From the NCBI RefSeq assembly GCF_040412425.1, contig NC_089756.1, positions 1,368,998 through 1,432,997 of the forward strand: 64,000 nt of DNA, read 5' to 3'. Below are positions 27,311-43,858 of the stretch, in pieces. This DNA is from Macrobrachium rosenbergii (taxonomy: Eukaryota; Arthropoda; Malacostraca; Decapoda; Palaemonidae). Under the pieces are notes generated by a model. That model was not told where the DNA came from and ran no database searches. It was given only the letters and a program-made list of their open reading frames with translations. The first letter of the stretch is position 1, and each line of letters starts with the position of its first letter. Made by a program: the position numbers and the translations under genes.

Positions 27311-28169
27311 CTTTTAAGTCTTGACAGAAATTGTAAGCGATTTATGATAGTGGCTAACGAAATTGAACTTGATATTCTATAATATCCTGTCGAGTCAAAG
27401 AAGGTTTGAAAAAACCGTTGAATTATTAACTTATCCTACCGAGTTAAAAGAAGGTATGAAAATCCGTAGAGTTTTTCACTTCATACAAATCCTGAGACAC
27501 TGAGAGAGGTCACTGTAGGGTCACTATAGGTCACTGCTGACCTACTGATCATGTAAGGTTGTATTGTCACCGAGATTGAGTAACCATGCAAAATTTCAAG
27601 TCCACTGGACGAAGGGAACAGGTAAAAAATTGAGTTACAAGACTTGACCCAGACAAACATACAAACAGACAAAAGAGCAACTAAATAAAAGCATATAATA
27701 AGGAAAAAATTGGTAACCAAAATGGTAAATTCACGTCATATTAAGATTTCCGTTTCATCCCTGAATTTATTTCTTTGCTGAAAGCTTATTGATGCTTTTA
27801 CACAGACATCTCCAAATTCCCCCTTTTTCCTTAAAGAGAGAAAGAGAGAGAGAGTGAGTGAGAGAGGGAGAGGAACTCTTTCACGAAACTTTTGTGCATA
27901 GCAACTTCTAATCCCCAAATCAATATTGGATATATCGAACCTTGAATTCTGCATTTTTTTTTTAGAACGTGGACCCCAAACGTGGCATAGTTCGCAATAT
28001 CGCTATCGCCTCCTTAAATCCAATAAATTTTTCGAAATCTGCTTTTCATTTGAGAAATACTAATGTTGCAGTGGTGAACAATAGGCATATCTCGTATAAA
28101 CACTTGACTGATAAACCTTCAAAGTTAAGTAATGAATGATTTTTAATCCTGCCCTTTTTTTTTTTTTCA
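27311..28169. other. Intron 3 unclassified sequence
   Basis: Has a short direct repeat (gagtcaaagaaggtttgaaaa and gagttaaaagaaggtatgaa, near 27393 and 27440) and caagtccactggacgaaggg near 27597, which looks like the end of an old retroposon. No gene is seen. Confidence 0.35.
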
Positions 28170-28445
28170 TGGACAAGTTAAGTCACTTGTAACTCTCGTT
28201 CCATGAAAACAAAATGAATGGTGAATAACTGAATGACACAGCAACGGTGCAAATTAATAAGTGGATAAGAAGGATAATAATAAATGTTTCATGGTTAAAC
28301 AAGAAATTATTTTAAATCCTTACAGTAAACAAGTTAAGTCAGTGAGTTACTCTCTGCTCATGAAAACGAAATGAATGATGAATAACTGAATAACACAGCA
28401 ACAGCCCAAATGAACAAGCAGATAAGATGGATTATAAAAACAACA
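28170..28445. repeat. Two-copy tandem duplication of about 155 bp
   Basis: Both copies carry caagttaagtca, then tgaataactgaat, then cacagcaac and cagataag or gtggataag in the same order. Confidence 0.7.
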
Positions 28446-28601
28446 AAAAAATAACAAAATGCTTATTTACCAAATGAAGATGGCTGTGTGGTGGAATTGC
28501 TTTGGCTGATAATGGGAGGGGGGCTGCTGGGCGGAGCTAATGATTGTGACGTCACTTCCGGGGGCGTACCCACTCCTGCAAGACCGGATTTGAGGTTTTA
28601 C

Positions 28602-28836
<235 letters not shown>

Positions 28837-29058
28837 GTTTTTATCAAAGAGTTAAATAACGAAGCTCCTTGTATGAACATAATCTATTGCATCGATAATT
28901 CCTTCAATGCATGGACAAATTGCATTACTGCTGTAAGAATAAAAGCTAAGTGCATTTGTGACAAAGATCTTGTTTTTCTAAACTAGTTCATGTGCCCTCT
29001 GCCAGTGAATTCAGTCAGAGGGAATCCAATCCCCGTCAGATATTTGAACTTGACTTAC

Positions 29059-29248
29059 CTGTGGCCACAGGTAGACCAGAAGCAAGGTGCTCGTGCTGTT
29101 GCGTCGGAAGGGTGACGTTGATGCTCTGCTGGACAGCCGTCGCCTGCTGTGCCACAGCAGCAGCCTGTGTGGCGACCACGGCCTGCTGGTGCTTTGCAGC
29201 TAGTTTCTCCTGCTTCCTCCACTTGGCCCGCCTGTTTTGGAACCACAC
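29059..29248 (-). CDS. Homeobox gene exon 3: recognition helix and Gln/Ala-rich linker
   Basis: The 190 bp exon starts at Val47 of the homeodomain (VWFQNRRAKWRKQEK), carrying the DNA-reading helix with Gln50 and Asn51. It ends one base into a codon at donor ACAG|GTAAGT (GT at 29058-29057). After the homeodomain comes a stretch rich in Gln, Ala and Val (KLAAKHQQAVVATQ and similar), then a short Thr/Gln/His segment. Low-complexity linkers of this kind are common in homeoproteins. The acceptor tract ttttccttctcccag directly touches the first unit of a 73-bp satellite array on the intron side. Confidence 0.93.
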
Positions 29249-29260
29249 CTGGGAGAAGGA

Positions 29261-31580
29261 AAACTAGAGTACAGTATGTTCTTATAACGTGCACTATATT
29301 ATTCCACGCAGATGAATTACTTTAGTTGCCAGGAAACTAGAGTACAAGATGTTCTCATAAGGTGCACTATGTTGTTTTACACACATGGACAATTCTAGTC
29401 GCCAGGAAACTTGAGTACAATATGTTTTTATAAGGTGCATGATGTTGTTTTACACACATGGATTACACTAGCCATCAGGAAACTAGAGTACCATTTGTTC
29501 TTATAAGGTGCTCTATATTATTTTACACAGATGGATAATTCTAGTTGCCAGGAAACTTAAGTACAATATGTTTTTGTAAGGTGCACTATGTTGTTTTACA
29601 CACATGGATTACACCAGTCGTCAGGAAACTAGAGTACCATTTGTTCTTATAAGGTGCACTATGGTGCGCTATATTACTCCACACAGAAGGATTATGCCAG
29701 TCGTAAGGGAACTAGAGTACCATTTGTTCTTATAAGGTGCACTATGGTGCGCTATATTACTCCACACAGAAGGATTATGCCAGTCGTAAGGGAACTAGAG
29801 TACTATTTGTTCTTATAAGGTGCACTATATTATTCCACACAGAAGGATTATGCCAGTCGTAAGGGAACTAGAGTACCATATGTTCTTATAAGGTGCGCTA
29901 TATTATTCCACACAGAAGGATTATGCCAGTTGTAAGGGAACTAGAGTACTATTTGTTCTTATAAGGTGCGCTATATTATTCCACACAGAAGGATTATGCC
30001 AGTCGTCAGGGAACTAGGGAACTAGAGTACTATTTGTTCTTATAAGGTGCGCTATATTATTCCACACAGAAAGGATTATGCCATATTATTCGTCAGGGAA
30101 CTAGTCAGGGAGCTAGAGTACCATATGTTCTTATAAGGTGCAACCAGAATATTATTCCACACAGAAGGATTATGCCAGTCGTCAGGGAACTAGAGTACCA
30201 TATGTTCTTATAAGGTGCACCATATTATTCCACACAGAAGGATTATGCCAGTCGTCAGGGAGCTAGAGTACCATTTGTTCTTATAAGGTGCACTATATTA
30301 TTCAACACAGAAGGATTATGCCAGTACCATTTGTCAGGGAACTAGAGTACCATTTGTTCTTATAAGGTGATTATGCCACTATATTATTCCACACAGAAGG
30401 ATTATGCCAGTCGTCAGGGAACTAGAGTACCATTTGTTCTTATAAGGTGCACTAGTATTATTCAACACAGAAGGATTATGCCAGTCGTCAGGGAACTAGA
30501 GTACCATTTGTTCTTATAAGGTGCACTATATTATTCCACACAGAAGGATTATGCCAGTCGTCAGGGAACTAGAGTACCATTTGTTCTTATAAGGTGCACT
30601 ATATTATTCAACACAGAAGGATTATGCCAGTCGTCAGGGAACTAGAGTACCATTTGTTCTTATAAGGTGCACTATATTATTCCACACAGAAGGATTATGC
30701 CAGTCGTCAGGGAACTAGAGTACCATTTGTTCTTATAAGGTGCGCTATATTATTCCACACAGAAGGATTATGCCAGTCGTCAGGGAACTAGAGTACCATT
30801 TGTTCTTATAAGGTGCGCTATATTATTCCACACAGAAGGATTATGCCAGTCGTCTGGAAACTAGAGTACCATTTGTTCTTATAAGGTTCACTATATTATT
30901 CCACACAGAAGGATTATGCCAGTCGTCAGGGAACTAGAGTACCATTTGTTCTTATAAGGTTCACTATATTATTCCACACAGAAGGATTATGCCAGTCGTC
31001 AGGGAACTAGAGTACCATTTGTTCTTATAAGGTGCGCTATATTGTTCCACACAGAAGGATTATGCCAGTCGTCAGGGAACTAGAGTACCATTTGTTCTTA
31101 TAAGGTGCGCTATATTATTCCACACAGAAGGATTATGCCAGTCGTCAGAGAACTAGAGTACCATTTGTTCTTATAAGGTGCGCTATATTATTCCACACAG
31201 AAGGATTATGCCAGTCGTCAGGGAACTAGAGTACCATTTGTTCTTATAAGGTGCGCTATATTATTCCACACAGAAGGATTATGCCAGTCGTCAGGGAACT
31301 AGAGTACCATTTGTTCTTTGTTCTTAAGGTGAACTAGAGCTATATTGTTATTCCACACAGAAGGATTATGCCAGTCGTCTGGAAACTAGAGTACCATTTG
31401 TTCTTATAAGGTGCGCTATATTGTTCCACACAGAAGGATTATGCCAGTCGTCAGGGAACTAGAGTACTATTTGTTCTTATAAGGTGTGCTATATCATTCC
31501 ACTCAGAAGGATTATGCCAGCCATCTGGGAACTAGAGTACCATTTGTTCTTATAAGGTGCACTATATTATTCTACACAGA
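29261..31580. repeat. Satellite array of 73-bp units in intron 2
   Basis: The consensus unit contains aactagagtaccatttgttc, ttataaggtgc, attccacacagaaggattat and gccagtcgtcaggg. About 31 copies are present. Units in the centre (30.4-31.3 kb) are nearly identical, while those near both edges are diverged, the usual sign of unequal exchange. A few units carry internal scrambles (near 30090, 30330 and 31315). The array begins 12 bp from the exon 3 acceptor. Confidence 0.97.
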
Positions 31581-32336
31581 GTAACTACACGAAGGACAGG
31601 CCATGAAGAAACTTATAAACATTGAAGCGTTTGTCTTACATAAACAGAATAGAAATGGTCTTCTGGACTGGAATAAGAAATATTACTGAGGTCTTCTGGG
31701 CCGGAAGTAAAAATAAATTTGGTTTCTACAGTAAATAGTCCAAGATTTTCGAGTTTCGTGTACATACATGTCCTCGAAAGACCAGAATTTTGCGTCAACT
31801 CAAATTTTAAAAATTTGTGGATTTTCGTCGGATCTGGTACCCCTATGGAGGATATTTATAAGCAAAGATTGAGTAAAGATTGGTATTGTGGAAATATATT
31901 GTACACTGGTTGGCTATGAACAAGCACACCTTTTCCTACCTCATTGCAACACCTGGAATTTCATTAAGTGGCAGGTAAGGTCGAGGAGTATCTTAAAGGA
32001 AGTGGTACAATGCATCTTTGGGACTATAACATTTCTGCTGGACTCATAACGACTACACCAAATCAACTAAAGTCCTCTTTATGTTTATTTCTATGAGTGC
32101 AATATTTCTATCCTGAAAACAGACCTGTTTATTTTACTGTATTTATGGACGAATAAATACAGTACAATAAATAAGGATCCACTGTATTTTTCAGTCTCAG
32201 AAAACTAATAATGAATTGTGATGTTTCTTGGTAAAAAAGTAAGTAAAACTTGGACCCTGTTCATCAATGAAAAGTGAAATGCGAATCAATAATTTTTCTT
32301 CAAGAGGTTGGACAGAGGTCCTTCTACTGTAGTTAC
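31581..32336. other. Intron 2 remainder
   Basis: Unique AT-rich sequence between the satellite and exon 2. No gene or repeat recognised. Confidence 0.4.
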
Positions 32337-32460
32337 CTGAACGCGAGCTTCAGTTAGGTCTATCCTGAGAGCCAGTTCCTCCCTGAAGAAGACGTCTGGG
32401 TAGTGAGTCCTGTGGAATGCTCTCTCCAACTCCTCCAGCTGGAAGTTGGTGAAGGTCGTC
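32337..32460 (-). CDS. Homeobox gene exon 2: homeodomain residues 5-46
   Basis: The 124 bp exon is bounded by acceptor ctcaag at 32461-32466 and donor CAG|GTAACT with GT at 32336-32335. One base completes the split Arg and 41 codons follow, starting [15 protein letters not shown] and including [12 protein letters not shown] and LTEARVQ. These are helices 1 and 2 and the start of helix 3 of a Paired-class homeodomain. The intron after residue 46, between the Gln of VQ and Val47, is a classical position in Paired-class homeobox genes, which supports the call independently of residue similarity. The exon lies about 26.7 kb from exon 1 and 3.1 kb from exon 3. Confidence 0.92.
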
Positions 32461-33027
32461 CTTGAGAAAAGGTTAAAGAGGAGGTTATAATTATTATTAT
32501 AGTGAAAGTATGTATAGTAAGTCATCTACACGACAGAGGTCTCTGGACTGACGGAGATTTGGATGAGACTAAGTTGATACACAGCAGACAACACGGAAAA
32601 TCGAGTCGAGTTTTCCCATGGAAGAAGAATTAAAGGTGAAATGATAGGGAATATAAAAAGCCAGCTTATTTTGTGATGTATGTTTATTCCTATTCTTAAA
32701 AATATTAATTAATAAGATTAAGCATATGTGAACATCTCATTTCATTCCTATTAAGAATTAATGGTGTGGTTCTTGTAGCTCGTCTCCTTTATCCTTTAAA
32801 ATTCCTTATTCTTTCATTTGCACCAATAATATATTTTCTAGAGCTCTGTGGGACGATTCTTCATGGGCGCCTAATAAACCCGGGTACGTTTATATTCAAT
32901 AATAAACTCTAATAATTTACGATTAAACATAATATGAGAGTAGAATGAATATTTTTTGTCACTCGACTGTGATTAACCAGTACTTAACCTCAGAACTGAT
33001 TATATTTTTGCCATTGCACATCCGCAG

Positions 33028-33679
33028 TGTTATAGGGGAACTTTTGATAGAAAGTGGAGTTTCCTTCGTAAGGGATCGCATGGCGGTCCTATGGGCACAC
33101 GTGCATGTGGGTCAGCCATCGGACAAACCAAGACAAAGCATCCCGCGCTCTCTCTCTCTCTCCCTCCCGTGCGTCAGCGGCGATCGCTCCAAGGAACGCA
33201 ACTTCTGCCATACAATATTCCTGTCTATTTTTCTCTAACCATTGTTGTCTCGATTCATGTACAATCACCACTACTTGCATTGCCATGCAAGCATTCCGAT
33301 CATGTACTCATAATGTTCCGCCGAATCTTCTGTATCAAACTGTATGTATGTTTCTGTTTGTGAAGACACTAAACGTCTCACCATTTCACATATATTATGG
33401 TACTGCATTGTATTCATTAATCTGTCTCGAATCTCATGCAAATATCCATAAGTGGAAGTTCCTGGCCTTTCCATTGATATATGTTTTATCATTGTACGTT
33501 TATTATGTCTCTCACAATCGCCATTTGTTTGTCTGTCGACAAACACAGATGTCCGAAACATAATCCATGTTTTGTCTTGTCTGTGTGTAGAAACTACATC
33601 GCGGCTCACACCAGCCAATAACAACCATGAAGATTCTGTACATTTATTCAGTAAGGAACCACCAATAAACTAGACAACA
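33028..33679. mobile_element. Possible solo LTR of 652 bp
   Basis: The element starts TGTTATAGG and ends ACAACA, with a 5-base flank of cgcag on the left and cccag on the right (one mismatch), consistent with a target duplication. An AATAAA-type signal lies 18 bp before the end. The frames inside have no recognisable domain. No internal retroelement sequence is near. Confidence 0.4.
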
Positions 33680-34274
33680 CCCAGCCAGAATGTCGCTCAA
33701 TACCTTCAACGGGGCGTCTGCCTCCCGGCTAAATAATACGGTCTACTAGATTAGGTTAGGTTAGTGTACGTTAGGTAATAAAATTGTTCCTTTTATAATA
33801 GATTTCCTTAGCCATTCCCTTCTTGAACATATGGCTCCCTAATGTCTGTGGTATTCAAAGAACCGTTCCATACAGTCCCTGCGGCGGTAATTCTTTGAAA
33901 TCCCTTACAATAAACTGTGAAACTAAAATCTATTCAGTCTGTCCATCTCCATAAATTCAAGCAGATAGCAATGGACGGATTTTGTCAAAATTTTCAAGTG
34001 TTTCTGTGTAAACTGATTCATTACATTCAAATAATACAAAGCGAGACTTTAAACATAAAAAATTGTTAGTGGTGTCTAAAATTATTATTATCATTATTCA
34101 GAAGATGAACCCTATTCATATGGAACAAGCCCATCACAGAGGCGATTGACTTGAAATTCAGGCTTCCAAAGAATATGAGGTTCGTTAGAAAGAAGTAACA
34201 GAAGGTAATGAGAGACACAGGAAGAGATCACTTATTAGTAAAAAAAAAAAAAAAATGAACAAACTAATTATATA

Positions 34275-34700
34275 CTAACCACATCCTAAATACTCATTTT
34301 ACTCCTTATGCTGACAACGTTTTTATGCCCCAGTGAAAATTGTGTTTTTAATTTGCTTTTTTTAACAAATTTTCCTGGTATCCTACCCTTTCTGTCTGTT
34401 AATTTCCTGTTTATTGTTTATCTCCATTTCGTTTCTCTTGCACCAATGAAAGACTAAACAATTTTAATCATATACTGTATACTAAAAACGTAATGACACC
34501 AAAATAACAGACAGTTTGGGGGGGGGTCTATCCCTCCCGATAAGTAACGAAATCCACTAAGTAACAAAGATTCGTAAACAGGCAACACAATACTGTATCC
34601 AGAAACAACTCGTTTAGTTTCAAGTGAACAGCAATTCCATAAAAAACAGTTGTCTAACCTAACTGTTACAGTATACGTATTTGCAGAGTGAGAGAAATTC
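34275..34700. repeat. Dispersed repeat of unknown class, copy 1
   Basis: Shares ctgttaatttcctgtt, caccaatgaaagac, aagtaacgaaat, gtgaacagcaattccat and cagtatacgtatttgcaga with the copy at 38067, in the same order and orientation. Confidence 0.75.
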
Positions 34701-34848
34701 ATTTCACTGCACACTCGGCCAACACCTTTTTCATTTGTGAAGCCCTAATGATAAATTGGCCATCCTATTAGCACTGGTTGTCTACATACATACATAGACA
34801 GACATATTTGTACTAATGTACATACATACATGCATGCATTATGATCTG

Positions 34849-36018
<1,170 letters not shown>

Positions 36019-36106
<88 letters not shown>
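36019..36106. repeat. (TA)n flanking the solo LTR, left side
   Basis: Pure TA run ending exactly at the start of the solo LTR. Confidence 0.95.
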
Positions 36107-37996
<1,890 letters not shown>

Positions 37997-38066
37997 CATA
38001 TATATATGTGTGTGTGTGTATGTATGCATGTATGTATGTATGTATATATATAATGTGTGTGTGTGA

Positions 38067-38429
38067 ACTACATCCTAAACTCTCATTGCATTCCTTAAGC
38101 TGATAATTTATTGCTGCACCAGTGAAAGCTGCTATTTGTAATCCTTTTTCTCCTTAAAATCTTTCCTAGTACCTACCCTTTTCGTCTGTTAATTTCCTGT
38201 TAATTGTTAATCTCTGGTTTGTTTCTCTCGCACCAATGAAAGACGAACTTTCGCAACACAAAAAAAGGGCAGTGACGCCTCCCGGTAAGTAACGAAATCT
38301 GCCAAGTAACAAAGGTTCGTAAACAGCCAACCCAATACTGTACCCAGGAGCAACCCGCTTAGCTTCTAGTGAACAGCAATTCCATATAGAATAATTAATT
38401 GCTTATCCTGACTGGTACAGTATACGTAT

Positions 38430-38440
<11 letters not shown>
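38067..38440. repeat. Dispersed repeat of unknown class, copy 2
   Basis: Matches 34275-34700 over its length. It starts at the end of a TA/TG tract and ends in a (GA)n tract (38436-38495). Confidence 0.75.
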
Positions 38441-38497
<57 letters not shown>

Positions 38498-38834
38498 CAC
38501 GAAGCCTCAGAAGTGTTCAGTTAGCTGCAAATCTCTTGCCCAATTCTCCACCGAAAGATCTCTTCCTCTTCTTCAATTTTTTTTTACGTGAGAGAAGTTC
38601 CCAGTGTTCAGCTTTTGAGGAGACTTTTAGATCTCCTCTCTTTACTGCGACATCTTTGCGTCTTCTCCCTCAAAGGCTGTTAGAATAATGATAGTTTATT
38701 CATTTTTTGTGATTCTTTCTATTCTGCTTTATACACCAAGGCGTCAGTTGTCAGACCTTGCTTTAAATGTGGTGTTTTTCTTCGAATTATCTGTTTTTTT
38801 AAGAGACTCATGTAAAACGTAGCCTTGCTTTTCA

Positions 38835-38973
<139 letters not shown>

Positions 38974-39142
38974 TATGTATGAGCTTTTCAGTCGAGAAAC
39001 ATGCCAAGTGACATTTTTAAAATATTGAAGACGGATCTGTGATGTACAAGGATAAAACCAGCGAAAAATAAATTAAAAATACGTTGGCCCAGGATGGGGC
39101 TTGGCATGTTCCTCGACTGGAAGTCTCATATGTTTGTATATA

Positions 39143-39149
<7 letters not shown>

Positions 39150-39239
<90 letters not shown>
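39150..39239. repeat. (TA)n microsatellite
   Basis: Pure TA run. Confidence 0.97.
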
Positions 39240-40540
<1,301 letters not shown>

Positions 40541-41025
40541 TAACTGAATCAAGAAAATATGGAACATGATGTTTATATAAATATAGACAAAATCCATGAA
40601 AGAAAGAGAAACACAGGAGTGTTGCGAGGCCTTTTGACTGACGTCCTTTACTTAGGAGACTGAAGAAATATAAGAATAATTTTACAAAGAAAGCTCATAT
40701 AAATGACAGATTGGGATTACAAAGGAAAAAGTATGTACCTGGAATCCAACACAATTGAAGAATTAGTAGAACTGCCAAAACAGGGTTAAATATTTAAGAG
40801 GTTTTACAAAGGATTAGGATCAACCATTCAGAAGCAGGGACAGGGTAATTAAAAGATTATGCAAGGAGATGACTGACCACCAAAATTTTTTATAAAAGTA
40901 CAACTCAGTAATTTTTTTTTTTTGTAAACAATAACAATTTATGCAAGATGAACATTTTTACAAATAATAAATTATATTAAACACACAAATACATAGAAAA
41001 TATATACAAGGTAACTCATTTATAA

Positions 41026-42204
41026 TTAAGTCAGTGATTTTATCTTTAGGTCATTCTTGAACATTTTTCTAATACAGGGGTCCAAATAATACATGCTAGG
41101 GCTAAGGTTAAAATCACAGCTGGAAGTAAGCTGTATAATAGCGGATTTCAAAAGATTTCTTGAAGAGAAATCTTTCAATCTGGCAATCACTAAACTGCCA
41201 GTCCTATTTATCCTGTGAGAGTTTTCACTTAGATGAATGAATATAGCATTGGATGTTTCGTCCCATTTTGACTGAACACTTATGTTGCTTAGTACGTACA
41301 TCTAAATCTTTGCTAGATTGGCCAATATAAAAAGAGGGGCAGCCCAAACATGGAATTTGATAAATTATGTTGTTGTTGTTTTCTTTAGGGTTATTTTTTA
41401 TTAACATTCCTTTTAGTGTGTTATTATAGGAAAAAACGAAGTTGACATTAAAAGATTTTAACAATGATTTTATGTCTTCAAAACCATGAAAATAAGGGAA
41501 GCTACGAATGTTCTTAGGGGTTTCTTACTCAATAATACTTTCACTATAAAACTTTTTGTGGACTTTATTATAGCAAATATCTAGTACATTTGAAGGATAA
41601 TATAAATCTGTCCCTATTGGCTTATGTATTTGATTTCTTGATCCAAATACTGGGGACTGACAGTGCACAAAGCTCGTAAAAACATAGAAGAAAAAATTGG
41701 TATTTTGATATCAAGGTGATGGCCTGAATAAAAATGGACATAAGTTAAGTTGTTGGTTGGTTTCCTGTAAATACTGCATTTGCATTGAAATGGTTCTCTA
41801 TGTATTAAAACATCTAAGAAAGGGAGGCAATTGACTTTTTCTAATTCTAAAGTAAACCTAATGGATGGTACCTGGTTATTCAAATTAGAGAGTAAATCAT
41901 TTACATCAATACCAGCGGGCAAAACAGCTAAAATATCGTCAACGTATCTACACCACTTTAAAGGAGTATAAATGATATTAGGTAAATATCGTTTTTCAAA
42001 GAATTCGGTCAAACTCTTCTTATAGCGAGCAGGGAAATTACTTTCATGCCTAACATTGGCAGCTCCATAAACAATACCCTTAATTATGTCAACATGATTT
42101 TGAGGAAGATCACAATATTTTTCAGATATACATAGGGACGGCACAATCGTTAAAGCAGAGAGTCTATTAGATATAAATGTTAAACCATATCCGAGTGCAC
42201 TCAC
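41026..42204 (-). pseudogene. Penelope-like RT and GIY-YIG endonuclease, minus-strand half
   Basis: The RT part (42204-41614) includes CRYVDDILAVLPAG, with the Tyr-Val-Asp-Asp catalytic core, then LELEKVNCLPFLDVLIHRE and IYRKPTNNLTYVHFYSGH, typical of Penelope RT. GIY-YIG follows at 41464-41026 (CPSFYIGQSSKDLDVR, KQH), split by a frameshift near 41240. A stop and an altered segment near 41530-41613 separate RT from the linker. The N-terminal half of RT is absent. The fused enzyme would nick a target and copy its RNA there. Confidence 0.82.
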
Positions 42205-42223
42205 AACATCTTCACTTATTTGT

Positions 42224-42964
42224 TTGCTTGATAAGTTTATAACAACGAACTTATGTCCACTTTTATTCAGGCCATCACCTTCATATCAAAACATCAATTT
42301 TTTCTTCTATGTTTTTACGAGCTTTCGCATTGTCAGTCCCCAGTATTTGGATCAAGAAATCGAATACATAAGAAAAATAGGGACAGAATCATGTTATCCT
42401 TCACATATACTAGACATTTTTTATAACAAAGTCCACAAAAAGTTTTATAGTGAAAGCAACATGGAGAAAGAAACCCTGAAGAACGTTCTTAGCTTGCCTT
42501 ATTTTAATGGTTTTGAAAACATAAAATCGTTGTTAAAATCTTTTAATGTCAACTTCGTTTTTTCCTATAATAACACACTAAAAGGAATGTTAATAAAAAA
42601 TAGCCCTAAAGAAAACAACAACATAATATATAAAATTCCATGTTTGGACTGGCCCTCTTTTTATATTGGTCAATCTAGCAAAGATTTAGATGTACGTAAT
42701 AAACAACTTAAATATTCAGTCAAAACTGGACAAATATCCAATGCAATATTCATTCATTTAAGTGAAAACTCTCACAGGATAAATTGGACTGGAAGTTCAG
42801 TGATTGCCAGATCGAAAGATCTCTCTTCAAGAAATCCTTTGGAATCAGCTATTATACAGCTTACCTCCAGCTGTGATTTTAACCTTAGTCCTGGCATGTA
42901 TTATTTGGACCCCTGTATTAGAAAAATGTTCAAGAATGACCTAAAGATAAAATCACTGACTTAA
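42224..42964 (+). pseudogene. Penelope-like GIY-YIG half, plus strand
   Basis: A 246-codon open frame covers only the end of RT (VSPQYLDQEIEYIRKIG), the linker and a complete GIY-YIG region (PSFYIGQSSKDLDVRNKQ). It is 5'-truncated compared with the minus-strand half and lacks the catalytic YVDD. Where a His is seen in copy A (KQH) this copy has KQL, so the nuclease is probably inactive. Confidence 0.78.
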
Positions 42965-43429
42965 TTATAAATGAGTTACCTTGTATATATTTTCTATGTA
43001 TTTATGTGTTTAATATAATTTTTTATTTGTAAAAATGTTCATCTTGCATAAATTGTTGTTTACAAAAAAAAAAAGACTTACTGAGTTGTACTTTTACAAA
43101 ATATTTTGGTGGTCAGTCACCTCCTTGTATAATCTTTTAATTACCCTGTCCCTGCTCCTGAACGGTTGATCCTAATCCTTTGTAAAACCTCTTAAATATT
43201 TAACCCTGTTTTGGCAGTTCTACTAATTCTTTAATTGTGTTGGATTCCAGGTACATATTTTTTCCTTTGTAATCCCCATCTGTCATTTATATGAGCTTTC
43301 TTTGAAAACTTATTTTTATATTTTTTCGTCTGCTAAGTAAAGGACGACAGTCAAAAGGCCTTGCAGCACTCCAGTGTTTCCGTTTCCTTCGTGGATTTTG
43401 TCTTTATTTATATGTATATATATGAATGA

Positions 43430-43740
43430 ATTTTATCATATCACTGTGATTCATATACAAGCATTAAGCTATAAATGTCCTTTAATATTCAATTCACTGT
43501 ACCTCGGAAATAATATATTTTCATATATGTTACCCGAAGGGGAATTTCTTAGTTGATAATAAGTTCGTCGTCTCGTGGGCTCGAACCACGGAAGAACAAG
43601 AGCTCAGGACTATAAAAACCATGAGACGACGAACTTATTATCAACTAAAAAAATCCCCTTCGGGTAACATATACAAAAATATATTATTTCCAAGGTAGAG
43701 TGAATTGGATATTAAAGGACATTTGTAGCTTAATATGCAT
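43430..43740. mobile_element. Foldback element with B-box-like core (copy B)
   Basis: Arms at about 43430-43592 and 43620-43740 are inverted repeats (gataataagttcgtcgtctc and its reverse; ttacccgaaggggaattt and its reverse). The loop, read on the minus strand, has GGTTCGAGCCC, a perfect pol III B-box form. Arm sequence is related to copy A (aagctataaatgtcctttaa against aagctacaaatgtcgcttaa). It directly follows Penelope copy B, as copy A follows Penelope copy A. Confidence 0.7.
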
Positions 43741-43774
43741 GTATATATATGTATGTATATATATATATATACAG

Positions 43775-43855
<81 letters not shown>
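43741..43855. repeat. (TA)n flanking the Gmr1-type element, left
   Basis: TA run with one ACAG step, ending exactly at the LTR border. Confidence 0.95.

Positions 43856-43858
<3 letters not shown>

Larger units (their letters stand above)
40539..43425. mobile_element. Penelope-like element, head-to-head inverted pair (copy B)
   Basis: The left half (about 40539-42215) reads on the minus strand and the right half (about 42240-43425) on the plus strand, making a palindrome nearly 2.9 kb long. Outer arms (40560-40900 and 43090-43420) mirror each other, and both halves carry the GIY-YIG domain. Only the left half retains the RT palm. The right half begins within the end of the RT. The left end sequence gcataactgaatcaagaaaa matches the right end of copy A. 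Confidence 0.85.

Noticed and set aside
29261..31580. Regular 73-bp repeats that could be taken for a CRISPR array
   Set aside because: There are no unique spacers between repeats, units are directly tandem, and the setting is an animal intron.
33091..33624. Overlapping frames of 90-152 codons on both strands
   Set aside because: They have no recognisable domain, overlap each other and lie in a likely solo LTR.
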